Below, piece after piece: positions 1-8,606 of a stretch of DNA of 64,000 nucleotides. Positions within the stretch are counted from its first letter, which is position 1, and each line of letters opens with the position of its first letter. The notes under the pieces were generated by a model. It was not told the DNA's origin, searched no databases, and saw nothing but the letters and a program-made list of their open reading frames with translations. A program made the translations under genes and the position numbers. This DNA comes from CAWBLP01 sp963789495 (GTDB lineage: Bacteria > Pseudomonadota > Alphaproteobacteria > Acetobacterales > Acetobacteraceae), in the NCBI GenBank assembly GCA_963789495.1, contig CAWBLP010000028.1, positions 62,001-126,000 on the forward strand. The letters are read 5' to 3'.

Positions 1-927
1 CGCCCGACCCTGCGTGCTCCGCTGATCGTCGGCGCCGTCGTGTTGGCACTTAGCGCTGCAGCTTGGCTGATCGTTGCGAGCGTGAGATCGCACCAGGCGA
101 GCATTGGGCAGTCATCCGCCGGGCCAGGCCAGGGCGATGCGGCATCCGTCGCTCCCGGCCCGGCCATGCCCGCCTCGCCGCAACAGGCTGCATCGAGCTT
201 GCCACCGAAGACCACCGCTCCACCCGCACCCGCACCCGCACCCGCACCCGCACCCGCACCCGCACCGCAGGATGCGGCGGCGGACTCGCTGCAGCAGCAG
301 GTTCACGCAATCGTTACATCTGCCCCGTGCTCCCTGATCACCACCCAGGTGACCGCCAACAGCCAGGTGCACCTTCAGGGGATTTCAGCGCTGGGTGAAA
401 CCTCGGAATTAGAGGTGCAGGCGACATTGCAGCGGGCGATTCGCATGGCGGAAACCGCGGCTTCGGTCACGTGGCGCGTGCGTCGCATCGATGGGCCATA
501 CTGTCCGGTGCTGGACCTGATGCGGTCGGTCGACAGCAGCTCGGGGCCACGCGCCGTGGCGCTGTCGCTGCCGGCGCAACAGACGGCTGTGCGCGAAGGC
601 GAGACCGTGCGCATCGCCGTAACCACGCCAAACCAACCAGCGCAGATCAGGCTTGATTGGTTCGCGAGTGATGGCAGCGTGCACCACCTCTACACCGGGC
701 CAATCAACGGGTCGCACCGCTACGACGGGCTGGAATGGCGGGCCGGAAAGCCGTTGGGCGACCAGGTCGTGACGGCCGTGGTAACCCCGACCACGCTGTT
801 GCCGCAGTCCCGTCCGAAGCAGGAACCGGCCGCCGACTACCTGAAGACACTGGGCGCGGCATTGGCGCAAATGCGGGGCGGAGCGACGGTCGCCGACGCT
901 GTTTCGATCAACGTCACCGCGCGCTGA
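1..927 (+). CDS. C-terminal part of membrane-anchored protein, probably a Ser/Thr-kinase-type receptor (5' truncated)
   Basis: The frame is open from base 1, so the gene starts outside the window; an internal GTG at 40 would only give a fragment. The visible 308 residues begin with one hydrophobic helix (about residues 6-28, APLIVGAVVLALSAAAWL). A Pro/Ala-rich linker follows, partly encoded by a CCCGCA repeat. A C-terminal domain (about residues 95-308) contains two cysteines (APCSLIT, GPYCPVLDL) and a DUF4384-like segment (about 190-270, VREGETVRIAV...LDWFASDGSVHHLY). From memory, this linker plus 'YCPVLDL' tail is common downstream of the kinase domain in alphaproteobacterial transmembrane Ser/Thr kinases. 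The kinase itself is not visible, so that part is inference. A GC hairpin (930-949) follows the stop but has no T tract. The DUF4399 and FGE-domain genes downstream fit an envelope or signalling locus. Confidence 0.6.
   Translation, partial: RPTLRAPLIVGAVVLALSAAAWLIVASVRSHQASIGQSSAGPGQGDAASVAPGPAMPASPQQAASSLPPKTTAPPAPAPAPAPAPAPAPQDAAADSLQQQVHAIVTSAPCSLITTQVTANSQVHLQGISALGETSELEVQATLQRAIRMAETAASVTWRVRRIDGPYCPVLDLMRSVDSSSGPRAVALSLPAQQTAVREGETVRIAVTTPNQPAQIRLDWFASDGSVHHLYTGPINGSHRYDGLEWRAGKPLGDQVVTAVVTPTTLLPQSRPKQEPAADYLKTLGAALAQMRGGATVADAVSINVTAR
223..264. repeat. Hexanucleotide tandem repeat (CCCGCA)x7
   Basis: Seven uninterrupted copies of CCCGCA lie in frame in the linker of the first gene and encode alternating Pro-Ala. 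Because the unit is 6 bp, copy-number change would lengthen or shorten the linker without shifting the frame. Confidence 0.9.
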
Positions 928-1107
928 TGGCAGGCGAGCCGACGCCTGCTTGCCGAACACTGCGCAGACTATTGCAGAGTCGAAAATAGTGGAAAGGGTT
1001 GCGCACCGTTCCGGCTTCATGCTTTGATCGAAAGAAAGACGATAGTTGCGGGTTTGTGACGCACTGGTCCGCGTATCGGGATTTTGGTGGGGATCGGGGG
1101 GCTCGTC

Positions 1108-1539
1108 ATGAGATGTGTCGCAGCGGTTGCTGGTCTGGGAGTACTCCTGTTCGCATATGCTCCCGCCCAGGCGGAGGAGCATCACAAGCTGTCTCCCGAC
1201 GCCAAGGTCTACTTCATCTGGCCATCCGACGGGCAGGTGATCCCGGGCGGCGCCTTTTGGGTTCGTATGGGCTTGAGCAACGCCGGTATCGCGCCGGCGG
1301 GGGTCGATGTGCCGAACACCGGTCATCACCACTTGCTGGTCGATACCGACCTGCCGCCGCTGGATGCACCGATCCCGAACGACAAGCACCATCTGCATTT
1401 CGGTGCCGGCCAGACCGAGGCGCGGCTCGAGCTGCCGCCGGGCCGCCACACGCTGCAGTTGCTGCTGGGAGACGCCAGCCATATCCCGGACGATCCTCCG
1501 GTCATTTCGGAAAAAATCACCATCATCGTGCCGCAATAG
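1108..1539 (+). CDS. DUF4399 domain exported protein (copy 1)
   Basis: This is a 143-residue protein with a signal peptide (MRCVAAVAGLGVLLFAYA, likely cleaved after AQA near residue 22). A DUF4399-type domain fills the rest. Visible features are the start FIWPSDGQVIPGGAFWVRMG, a histidine-rich block VPNTGHHHLLVD, a second block PNDKHHLHFGAGQTE, and LPPGRHTLQLLLGD near the C-terminus. The function of the family is not established. The clustered histidines would allow metal binding, which is inference. ATG at 1108 is chosen over the in-frame TTG at 1084 because it starts directly at the signal peptide and has a G-rich stretch upstream. The next gene is a paralogue only 25 bp away, so the two were probably duplicated in tandem and co-transcribed. 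Confidence 0.85.
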   Translation: MRCVAAVAGLGVLLFAYAPAQAEEHHKLSPDAKVYFIWPSDGQVIPGGAFWVRMGLSNAGIAPAGVDVPNTGHHHLLVDTDLPPLDAPIPNDKHHLHFGAGQTEARLELPPGRHTLQLLLGDASHIPDDPPVISEKITIIVPQ

Positions 1540-1564
1540 GCCCTGGCCCGTGGGGGAGAATTCC

Positions 1565-2083
1565 ATGACAGCCTTGCTGGCTTCGGTATGCACGGCGGCG
1601 GTGCTCGCAATCGGCATCATCCCGGCCGCCACATTGGCACAATCCACACCGGCGGCCCCCGCCCAGGGGGCCCAGAATGCTGCGCCCGCCCAGGCCGCTC
1701 CGGCAGCGGACACAACCCAGCGCACGCCGTCGCCGCCGGGAGCCTATGTCTATATCGGCTGGCCGAACGATGGCGAAGTGCTCCGTTCCACGCGCTTCAA
1801 GGTCTGGTTCGGAACCCGCAATTTCGGCATCGCCCCAGCCGGGACGCAGGTGCCGAACACCGGTCACCACCATATCCTGATCGACGCCGATCTGCCGCCG
1901 CTCGATCAGCCAATCCCGAACGACAAGCACCATCTGCATTTCGGCGCCGGCCAGACCGAGACGATCCTGGAGCTGCCGCCGGGCACCCATACGCTGCAAT
2001 TGCTGATGGGTGACGGCAATCACGTGCCACACGATCCGCCGCTGTATTCCCGCAAGATCACAATCTACGTGAGGCCGGGCTGA
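1565..2083 (+). CDS. DUF4399 domain exported protein (copy 2)
   Basis: This is a 172-residue paralogue of the preceding gene. A signal peptide (about residues 1-25, ending ATLA-QS) is followed by a low-complexity Ala/Pro/Gln linker (about 26-58). The DUF4399 domain follows, with the same landmarks: YIGWPNDGEVL, VPNTGHHHILIDADLPPLD, PNDKHHLHFGAGQTE and LPPGTHTLQLLMGD. The frame is open further upstream, but ATG at 1565 has a strong GGGGGAGAA ribosome binding site 5 bases upstream and opens on a signal peptide. Unlike copy 1 it has the extra linker, as if the domain sits away from the membrane or cell wall. The function is unknown. Confidence 0.85.
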   Translation: MTALLASVCTAAVLAIGIIPAATLAQSTPAAPAQGAQNAAPAQAAPAADTTQRTPSPPGAYVYIGWPNDGEVLRSTRFKVWFGTRNFGIAPAGTQVPNTGHHHILIDADLPPLDQPIPNDKHHLHFGAGQTETILELPPGTHTLQLLMGDGNHVPHDPPLYSRKITIYVRPG

Positions 2084-2225
2084 TCAGGTCGATCGAGCCG
2101 CACCCTGGCTGTTGCCGCCGCGCCGCTTCGTGCTGAACTGTGCGCGGACGTGGCCGTGACGGGGACGTTGCGAACCGGCATGGCTGCGATGTCGCGCGGC
2201 GCTTCGCGAAGGGAATTGCGGTAGG

Positions 2226-3587
2226 ATGTACGGCTTCGTGATCGCCATCATGCTGTGCAGCGGCACCAACTGCGATCTGGTCCAGGCGGAACCCGACATC
2301 ACCTATCCGAGCTACGACGCCTGCAACAAGGCGCGGGTGCAAAATGCTGCAGCGCTGAAGGCGCTGGCCGACAAGCGGGCGACACCACGACGGCCGGCGC
2401 AGATCCTGTGCCTGCATCCGATTGAGACGATCGTCGAGGTGGAAGAACCGCACGACGTGCTGGACACCGCGATTGTGCATAAGGAGCCGAGCGCGGCATC
2501 GCTGTACGTTGGGTTGGTGGAGAAGGGAAAACGCACGCTGGTGACCGGTCTGGTGGCCGGCACCGATTGGGTGCGTGTGCTGCTGCCGGACGGCAAGAGC
2601 GGATTTGTCTATGCCGATCGGCTGCACAAGGTTGGCGAGCCGACACGGACGACCTCGGTGACGGCGGGCAACCCCGCCGCCGGCAAACTCGAGGCGACGG
2701 CGCCATCAGCCCCGTCACCGGCTGCGCCGGCGCCTCCACCGCAGCCGGCCACAATCGCCACGACGGCACCACCCGCGGCATGGGCTCCCACCGCCCAGGG
2801 CCCGGCCCCGCAGGCTCTGGCGCTGCCGCCGCCGGCGCCACCCCCTCCCCCCATGGCGGCAGCGGAACCTGCCGGTCAGGCAGAGTTGCGGGACTGCGAG
2901 CACTGCCCCGTGATGGTTGCGCTGCCTGGCGGCAGCTTCGAAATGGGATCAAACGAGGATTACAGCGAGCGCCCGCCGCATCGCGTCACGCTTCAGCCCT
3001 TCGCACTGGCGAAGTTCGAGGTCTCCGTCGCGGAGTGGAATGTCTGCGTTGCTGCGCAGACTTGTTCATACAAGCCGCCGGTCGAACCTTCACCGGAACG
3101 CCGGCCGGTCGCCAATCTCAGTTGGAACGATGCCAGCGGCTATGTGCGCTGGCTGCAGGAGGTGACGGGCAAGCCTTACCGCCTGCCGACCGAGGCGGAG
3201 TGGGAATATGCCGCGGCGGCCGGAACCACCACGCGGTTCGGCTGGGGCGATCAGCCGGGCGCTGGCATGGCGGACTGCAAAGGCTGCGGCGGCCCCCACA
3301 ACGACCGCAGCCCCGCCGATTCCGGCAGCCTCAAACCGAATGCCTGGGGTCTGTACGACATGGAGGGCGGCGTCGCCGAGTGGGTTGAGGACTGCTGGCA
3401 CGCCTCCTATCAGGGGGCGCCCACCGATGGCGCCGCCTGGCTCAAGCAATATTGCCCCCGGCACGTGTTGCGGGGCGGTTCCTGGTTGAATCCGCCCAGC
3501 GACATCACGGTGCGGGTCAGGAATTTCTACGACACCGGCGTACGCTACGTCGGCAACGGGATGCGGGTGGCGCTGGGCCTGCACTGA
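2226..3587 (+). CDS. SH3-like plus FGE-sulfatase (SUMF1/EgtB-type) domain protein
   Basis: This is a 453-residue protein. The N-terminus is weakly hydrophobic (about residues 1-20). It is followed by a small Cys-containing region, an SH3-like segment (about 70-135, ending WVRVLLPDGKSGFVYADRL) and a Pro/Ala linker (about 145-215). A complete formylglycine-generating-enzyme-like domain then runs from about 222 to 453: CPVMVALPGGSFEMGSNED, RLPTEAEWEYAAAAG, NAWGLYDMEGGVAEWVEDC, VLRGGSW. This fold covers sulfatase-activating enzymes, EgtB-like enzymes and many non-catalytic sensor or effector domains, so catalysis cannot be claimed. The domain mix and the receptor-like gene upstream favour an envelope-associated accessory role. 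ATG 2226 follows GGTAGG. Confidence 0.8.
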   Translation: MYGFVIAIMLCSGTNCDLVQAEPDITYPSYDACNKARVQNAAALKALADKRATPRRPAQILCLHPIETIVEVEEPHDVLDTAIVHKEPSAASLYVGLVEKGKRTLVTGLVAGTDWVRVLLPDGKSGFVYADRLHKVGEPTRTTSVTAGNPAAGKLEATAPSAPSPAAPAPPPQPATIATTAPPAAWAPTAQGPAPQALALPPPAPPPPPMAAAEPAGQAELRDCEHCPVMVALPGGSFEMGSNEDYSERPPHRVTLQPFALAKFEVSVAEWNVCVAAQTCSYKPPVEPSPERRPVANLSWNDASGYVRWLQEVTGKPYRLPTEAEWEYAAAAGTTTRFGWGDQPGAGMADCKGCGGPHNDRSPADSGSLKPNAWGLYDMEGGVAEWVEDCWHASYQGAPTDGAAWLKQYCPRHVLRGGSWLNPPSDITVRVRNFYDTGVRYVGNGMRVALGLH

Positions 3588-3691
3588 TACCGGCATCGGC
3601 TGCCGCGGCGTGTCGGGCCTCGTCGGGACCGCGGGCTGGCGCACATCCCGCATCCCTGGTCTACCCTGCCAACCGCGGCAGGGAGAAGACC

Positions 3692-4759
3692 ATGCAGTTC
3701 GGCTTCTGTGTGATGGCCAATGTCGAGGAGATCGGCTTCTACAGCCATATCGAGGCGCTGGGTTACAACTCCGCCTGGGTGGCCGACAGCCAGATGCTGT
3801 TCTCCGACTGCTACGCCGTCCTCGCGCTGGCCGCGCGCCAGACCAGCCGGCTGCGCCTTGGCCCCGGCACCGCGATCTGCGGCACCCGCATCCCGCCGGT
3901 GCATGCCGCGGCGATGATGACGCTGAACCGGCTGGCGCCCGGCCGGGTCTTCCTGGGCATCGGCACCGGCAACACCGCGATGCGCAGCATGGGCCAGCGG
4001 CCGATGCGGATCGCTGCGTTCGACGCCTATCTGCACGTGCTCGCCGCCCTGCTGCGCGGCGAGACGGTGGAGTACGACTTCAACGGCGTCACCCGCCCTG
4101 TCCGCATGCTGTTGGAGGGCAATGGCGGTGGCAGCGTCACGCCGAACATCCCGCTCTACGTCTCGGGCTTCGGGCCGCGCGCAATGGCGCTGGCGGGCGT
4201 GCATGGCGACGGGCTGGTGTTCGCGATCCCGCCGCGTGGCGTCCCGGTGGCGGAGGCGCTGGGCCATGCGCGGCAGGGCGCCGCCCGGGTGGATCGCGCA
4301 ATCGGCACCGACTTCCACACCAGTGCGCTGACCAATGTCGTGCTGCTGCAGCCCGGCGAGGCGGTCGATTCCGATCGCATCAAGGCGGCGATCGGGCCCA
4401 ATGTGATGGCGAGCGTGTATTATTTCTACGATGAGATGCATGAACGTGGCATCGATCCGCCGACGTTCCTGGCCCGCATCTGGCAGCCCTATTGCGCGCT
4501 GGTGGAACAGACGCCGGCCGAACTCCGGCATCTCCGTACCCATGAATTCCACTACACCGGGCTACATCCCGGCGAGGCCGCGTTGATTGATGAACAGCTG
4601 ATCCGCGATACCTGCCTGGTGGGAACGGCCGATGAGCTGATCGAGCGGATTCGCGGGCTGGAACAGGATGGGCTGAAGGAACTGGTATTTGCGGTCGGCA
4701 CCGGCGCGAAATGGCGGCTGGCCGAGGATTTCGCCCGCCAGGTCATGGCGCGACTCTGA
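3692..4759 (+). CDS. Luciferase-like (LLM class) flavin-dependent monooxygenase
   Basis: This is a 355-residue protein of the bacterial luciferase / F420-dependent oxidoreductase TIM-barrel family. The N-terminus MQFGFCVMANVEEIGFYSHIEALGYNSAWVADSQM is the usual start of this fold. The core has 'RLRLGPGTAICGTRIPPVHAAAMMTLNRLAPGRVFLGIGTGN', which is the cofactor and substrate barrel region. The C-terminal part (CLVGTADELIERI) matches the family's conserved end. The substrate is not predictable, and the cofactor could be FMN or F420. The frame is open upstream to 3452, but ATG 3692 is preceded by a clear GGGAGAAG site. The gene stands between unrelated genes and ends 23 bp before a glycosyltransferase. 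Confidence 0.85.
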   Translation: MQFGFCVMANVEEIGFYSHIEALGYNSAWVADSQMLFSDCYAVLALAARQTSRLRLGPGTAICGTRIPPVHAAAMMTLNRLAPGRVFLGIGTGNTAMRSMGQRPMRIAAFDAYLHVLAALLRGETVEYDFNGVTRPVRMLLEGNGGGSVTPNIPLYVSGFGPRAMALAGVHGDGLVFAIPPRGVPVAEALGHARQGAARVDRAIGTDFHTSALTNVVLLQPGEAVDSDRIKAAIGPNVMASVYYFYDEMHERGIDPPTFLARIWQPYCALVEQTPAELRHLRTHEFHYTGLHPGEAALIDEQLIRDTCLVGTADELIERIRGLEQDGLKELVFAVGTGAKWRLAEDFARQVMARL

Positions 4760-4782
4760 TTACCGCGGGAGAACGATGCCGC

Positions 4783-5619
4783 ATGGATAGCATTGCGATC
4801 TGCGCGATCTTCAAGAACGAGGCGCGCTATCTGCTGGAGTGGATCGGCTACCACCGCATGATCGGGGTCGATCATTTCGTGCTGTACGATAACAGTAGCA
4901 CAGATGGCGGGCCGGCATTGATTCGCCGCTCCCCTTTCACTCGCCATGTCACGCTGATCGACTGGCCGATGCAGGTCGGACAGCTCCCGGCGTTTGCCGA
5001 CTTCATCGCCAACCAGGCAAGCCGCTTCACCTGGGTGGCCTTCATCGACCTGGATGAGTTCATCCAGCCGTTGGAGACCGACAGCATCCGGCCCCTGCTG
5101 CCTCGCTACGACGGGTTCTCCGGCGTGGTGCTGCACTGGCTGCTGTTCGGACCGTCCGGCCACGATGCCTCGCCGCCCGGCCTGGTGCTGGAGAATTACT
5201 GGCTTCGCCTGGCGGAGACCTCGCCGGTCAACCAGCACGTGAAGTCGCTGGTCCGCACCAGCGAGCTGGTCGCCGCGCACACCACGCCGCACATCCTCGT
5301 CACCGCCGGTCCGCTCTGCAACACGCGCGGCGAGCTGGTGCCGGCGCATGCAAGGCATGACCAGCCCTGCCATGACGTGATGGTGTTGAACCACTACCTG
5401 ACCCGGTCGGCGGAGGATTGGCGGATCAAGACGCAGCGCGGCCGCTCCGACGTAGCGGTGCCGGCCGGCAGCCCGAGCTATCCGCAACGGCAGTTCAATG
5501 ACATCGTCACCGGCACGGGGGTGGAAGATCGCCGCGTCGCCCGCTTCCTGCCACGGCTGCGCTGGGTGCTGCGCGATGCCCCGGCCACGCTCCGGCTGGC
5601 GGCGAGCACGGCAGCCTGA
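4783..5619 (+). CDS. Glycosyltransferase family 92 / GT2-like protein
   Basis: This is a 278-residue soluble protein. The N-terminal block AICAIFKNEARYLLEWIGYHRMIGVDHFVLYDNSSTDG is the hallmark of the GT92/DUF23-like group. A DxD-type metal and sugar-nucleotide motif follows in FIDLDEFIQP (about residue 92). The C-terminal part contains conserved His and Cys (LCNTRGELVPAHARH, LNHYLTRS). Length fits bacterial members. It probably transfers a sugar in surface polysaccharide or glycoprotein synthesis, but donor and acceptor are unknown. The start at 4783 leaves 23 bp after the monooxygenase gene. The neighbours downstream (phosphatase, hldE) suggest an envelope-glycan theme. Confidence 0.8.
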   Translation: MDSIAICAIFKNEARYLLEWIGYHRMIGVDHFVLYDNSSTDGGPALIRRSPFTRHVTLIDWPMQVGQLPAFADFIANQASRFTWVAFIDLDEFIQPLETDSIRPLLPRYDGFSGVVLHWLLFGPSGHDASPPGLVLENYWLRLAETSPVNQHVKSLVRTSELVAAHTTPHILVTAGPLCNTRGELVPAHARHDQPCHDVMVLNHYLTRSAEDWRIKTQRGRSDVAVPAGSPSYPQRQFNDIVTGTGVEDRRVARFLPRLRWVLRDAPATLRLAASTAA

Positions 5620-5679
5620 TCACTCCGCCACCGACGAATCCATTGGTTCGGCGCCTCGGCAACATTACCTTGTTGACTC

Positions 5680-6396
5680 ATGCTCGATCTGGTCTCCGCC
5701 CCTGCCGCACTCGACCCCGGTCAACGCATCTATGCGATTGGCGACATCCATGGCTGCCTGGACCGGCTGGTGGCGATGCATGAGATGATCGCCGAGGACC
5801 TCGCCGAGCGGCCGGTGGAGACGTCGACCCTGATCCATCTCGGTGATTATGTGGATCGCGGGCAGGAAAGCGCCCAGGTGGTGGAATGGCTGCAAGGCGG
5901 CCCCCCGGTGCCGGCCTCCCGCGTGGTCAACCTGATGGGCAACCATGAGGAGATGATGCTGGCCGCGGTCGCGTCGGGCGAGGAGCAGGCGGCCGACCAG
6001 TGGCTTGGCAATGGCGGCGCCGATTCGCTGATGAGCTGGGGCGTTCCCCGCACCGCTCTGCAGCGCGACTGGGCGACGCTGATTCCGACGTCGCACCTGG
6101 TCCTGCTGCGCGACCTGCCGACACATGTCCGGATCGGGCCATATTTCTTCGTGCATGCCGGCATCCGCCCGGGCGTGCCCCTAGATCAGCAGTCCCGCCA
6201 CGACATGCTGTGGATTCGCGAGCCGTTCCTGTCCTCCAAGAAGGACCATGGTGTCATCGTGGTGCACGGCCACACGCCGCGTTACGAACCTCTGGTGCGG
6301 CCGAATCGAATCGCCATCGATACCGGGGCCGTGCTCGGCGGCGTATTGACCTGTGTCGTGCTGGAGGGTGACACCCTGGGCTTCCTGCGCACATGA
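5680..6396 (+). CDS. PPP-family Ser/Thr protein phosphatase (calcineurin-like metallophosphoesterase)
   Basis: This 238-residue protein carries all core metal-binding motifs of the PPP family: GDIHG (about residue 21), GDYVDRG (about 54), GNHEEM (about 89), an HAG histidine (about 157) and VHGHTPRYEP (about 196). Proteins of this size in alphaproteobacteria are usually annotated as Ser/Thr protein phosphatases or diadenosine-polyphosphatase-like enzymes. The exact substrate cannot be read from sequence. It stands alone between a glycosyltransferase and hldE, with 43 bp to the latter. No strong ribosome binding site precedes ATG 5680. Confidence 0.88.
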   Translation: MLDLVSAPAALDPGQRIYAIGDIHGCLDRLVAMHEMIAEDLAERPVETSTLIHLGDYVDRGQESAQVVEWLQGGPPVPASRVVNLMGNHEEMMLAAVASGEEQAADQWLGNGGADSLMSWGVPRTALQRDWATLIPTSHLVLLRDLPTHVRIGPYFFVHAGIRPGVPLDQQSRHDMLWIREPFLSSKKDHGVIVVHGHTPRYEPLVRPNRIAIDTGAVLGGVLTCVVLEGDTLGFLRT

Positions 6397-6439
6397 GCAT
6401 TGCTTGCGCCGAACGCAGCCGCCACAGTACGGCAGTCCT

Positions 6440-7930
6440 ATGAACCAGATTCCGCCCGGCGATCCACCTCGTCCAGACCAGCCGACCCCGGACATGGCCG
6501 CCGCAGTGCGCCGGCTTGCGCATACGAGCGTACTGGTGATCGGCGACATCATGCTCGATCGCTATACCTACGGCGATGTCGGCCGCGTCAGCTCGGAAGC
6601 GCCGGTGCCGGTGCTGACCATCGAGCGCGAGGTGGCGCTGCCAGGGGGCGCCGGCAACGTGGTGCGCAACCTCACCGCGCTCGGCGCCGCCGTCGCCTTC
6701 ATTTCCGTGTTGGGCGACGACCAGGCGGGGTCGGACCTGACCGGCCTGGTGGGCGGACAACCCAATGTGGAGCCCTGGCTGCTGGTGGAAGGTGGCCGCA
6801 CCACCACGATGAAGACCCGCTACATCGCCAATGGGCAGCAATTGCTGCGGGCCGATCGCGAGGAAGCGGAACCGATCCATCCCCGCCTCGCCGAACGCAT
6901 GCTGCGCATCGCCGGCGACGCCATGGCGGCGACCACGGTCACCGTGCTGTCCGACTATGGCAAAGGCGTGCTCGATGCCGATATCCCGGCACGACTGATC
7001 GAGATGGGAAAGCAGACCGGGCGGCAGATCATCGTCGACCCCCGCGGCTCGGATTACGCGCGCTACGCCGGAGCCGACATCATCATGCCGAACTGGCGGG
7101 AACTGGCAGCCGCGACGTTGATGACGGTGGATGGCGACGCAGCCATCGTGGCGGCCGCGGAGGCGCTGCGCAGCCGCTATGCATTCGGCGCGGTGGTGGT
7201 GACCCGCGGCAATGACGGCATGACCATCGTGGATGCCGCCGGCCATCGGCATTTTCCGGCCGAGGCAGCGGAGGTGTACGACGTCTCCGGCGCCGGCGAC
7301 ACTGCGGTTGCCACCCTTGCGGCCGGCATCGCAGCCCGGCTCGATCTGGACAACGCGGTGCGGCTGGCCAATGTCGCCGCCGGCGTGGTGGTGGGCAAGG
7401 TCGGATCGGCAGTCGCGCTGGAAGCCGATCTGCTGGGGGCGCTGTCGCCCCAGGGCAGCGCCTTGCGCAAGATCGTGTCGCGGGAGAATGCGCTGGAGCA
7501 GGTGCAGCGCTGGCGCCACCGGGGCTGGCGGATCGGCTTCACCAATGGCTGCTTCGATCTGCTGCACCCCGGCCATGTGCATCTGCTGGAGGAAGCCCGG
7601 TCCGCCTGCGACCGGCTGGTGGTTGGGCTGAACTCCGACACCAGCGTGCACCGGCTGAAGGGACCGCCCCGCCCGGTGCAGCCTGAAGCGGCCCGTGCCG
7701 CCGTGCTGGCCAGCCTGGCGAGCGTCGATCTGGTCTGCGTGTTCGAGGAGGACACGCCGGAGACGCTGATCCAGGAACTGCGGCCCGATCTGCTGGTCAA
7801 AGGTGCGGACTACACGCTGGATGCCGTGGTCGGCGCGGAGCTGGTTCGAAGCTGGGGCGGGAAGGTGCTGCTGGGCGAATTGCTGCCCGGCCACTCCACC
7901 ACCGCGACCCTGGAACGAATACGCCAATAG
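6440..7930 (+). CDS. hldE: Bifunctional heptose-7-phosphate kinase / heptose-1-phosphate adenylyltransferase
   Basis: This is a 496-residue protein with both domains of HldE (RfaE). The N-terminal PfkB/ribokinase-like kinase (about residues 20-335) has VLVIGDIMLDRYTYG, the PGGAGNV motif, DYGKGVL and the catalytic DVSGAGDTAVA. The C-terminal nucleotidyltransferase (about 360-496) has the signature IGFTNGCFDLLHPGHVHLL and a late GHSTT motif. Together they phosphorylate D-glycero-beta-D-manno-heptose 7-phosphate and then adenylate the 1-phosphate, on the way to ADP-heptose for the LPS inner core. The frame is open upstream, but ATG 6440 lies outside the preceding gene and gives the family's usual length. 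It marks a Gram-negative host. Confidence 0.95.
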   Translation: MNQIPPGDPPRPDQPTPDMAAAVRRLAHTSVLVIGDIMLDRYTYGDVGRVSSEAPVPVLTIEREVALPGGAGNVVRNLTALGAAVAFISVLGDDQAGSDLTGLVGGQPNVEPWLLVEGGRTTTMKTRYIANGQQLLRADREEAEPIHPRLAERMLRIAGDAMAATTVTVLSDYGKGVLDADIPARLIEMGKQTGRQIIVDPRGSDYARYAGADIIMPNWRELAAATLMTVDGDAAIVAAAEALRSRYAFGAVVVTRGNDGMTIVDAAGHRHFPAEAAEVYDVSGAGDTAVATLAAGIAARLDLDNAVRLANVAAGVVVGKVGSAVALEADLLGALSPQGSALRKIVSRENALEQVQRWRHRGWRIGFTNGCFDLLHPGHVHLLEEARSACDRLVVGLNSDTSVHRLKGPPRPVQPEAARAAVLASLASVDLVCVFEEDTPETLIQELRPDLLVKGADYTLDAVVGAELVRSWGGKVLLGELLPGHSTTATLERIRQ

Positions 7931-8017
7931 CCGCCGGCCATCGTCAGGCTTGCACGTCGGCCGCATCCGTAGCGGGATCTGCTGACAGATCAGCCTCGAT
8001 CTGACCACACTGCACCC

Positions 8018-8401
8018 ATGCCAGGACGTTCGGCCCTCATGGTGATCATGGCGCTCGCAGTGCTGCGATGGAACGTGGCAGCAGCGGCGCCGCCACCGGG
8101 CGCCGGGACCGATGATGACACCGCCGACTGGTTCCACTCGCTGACGATCCCCGGGACCGGCGCGTCCTGCTGCGACTTGTCGGATTGCCGGCGGACCCAA
8201 TACCGCATGGGACCGGGGATCTATCAGGTTTTCATCGGCCATCTGACGCCCGAGGGCGGCGGCTTTCGCGGCGGCAATGACGCCTGGTGGAACGTGCCGC
8301 CGGACCGCGTACTGCACGGCCCCAACCCGACCGGCGAGGCCGTAGCCTGCTGGACCTCCGGCCAGGGCGTGCTGTGCTTCGTGCCTGCCTCCGGCACCTG
8401 A
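8018..8401 (+). CDS. Small secreted protein with CCDLSDC motif, unknown function
   Basis: This is a 127-residue protein. A signal peptide (about residues 1-24, MPGRSALMVIMALAVLRWNVAAA) is followed by a short domain with four or five cysteines: ASCCDLSDCR, AVACWT and VLCFVPA. Similar 'CCDxSDC ... W..VP ... NPTG' proteins occur as conserved hypotheticals in Rhizobiales and Rhodospirillales. No biochemical role is known to me. The cysteines would form disulfides in the periplasm (inference). It is a single gene with no clear ribosome binding site before ATG 8018. Confidence 0.7.
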   Translation: MPGRSALMVIMALAVLRWNVAAAAPPPGAGTDDDTADWFHSLTIPGTGASCCDLSDCRRTQYRMGPGIYQVFIGHLTPEGGGFRGGNDAWWNVPPDRVLHGPNPTGEAVACWTSGQGVLCFVPASGT

Positions 8402-8450
8402 GCGGAGGCAGGCGGCTTGTGCCACGCACTCCGCCTCGGGGCGGGGCGCC

Positions 8451-8482
8451 GCAAGCGTCAGGGGCGTTGCCCCGATGCTTGC
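8451..8482. repeat. GC-rich palindromic intergenic element
   Basis: The 32-bp sequence folds as a near-perfect hairpin: left arm GCAAGCGTCAGGGGC, loop GTT, right arm GCCCCGATGCTTGC. The same core (GCAAGCGTC ... TTGCCCC) reappears at 12036-12059, so this looks like a dispersed intergenic repeat rather than a gene-specific signal. Confidence 0.6.
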
Positions 8483-8557
8483 GCCATCCCAAGGCGAGAT
8501 GCATGGCACAGACCGTCATACTCCGCTTGGCCGGCAGTCCAAGCGCCGTACATGACA

Positions 8558-8590
8558 ACGCGCCTCTCCGCGGTGGCGGAAGAGGCGCGT
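8558..8590 (-). terminator. Strong hairpin at the end of the Bax-inhibitor-like gene
   Basis: Arms ACGCGCCTCT and AGAGGCGCGT are perfect complements and are extended by CCGC/GCGG around a GGTG loop. It lies 17 bp past the stop of the minus-strand gene. There is no long T run on either side, so it may be a rho-assisted or RNA-stabilising hairpin rather than a classical intrinsic terminator. Confidence 0.55.
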
Positions 8591-8606
8591 GTCTCGTCAG
8601 GCAAGC

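Noticed and set aside
6254..8509. 751-codon minus-strand open frame
   Set aside because: It runs antisense to hldE and the phosphatase. Its composition is His/Arg/Gln-rich with no domain, as expected for a high-GC shadow frame.
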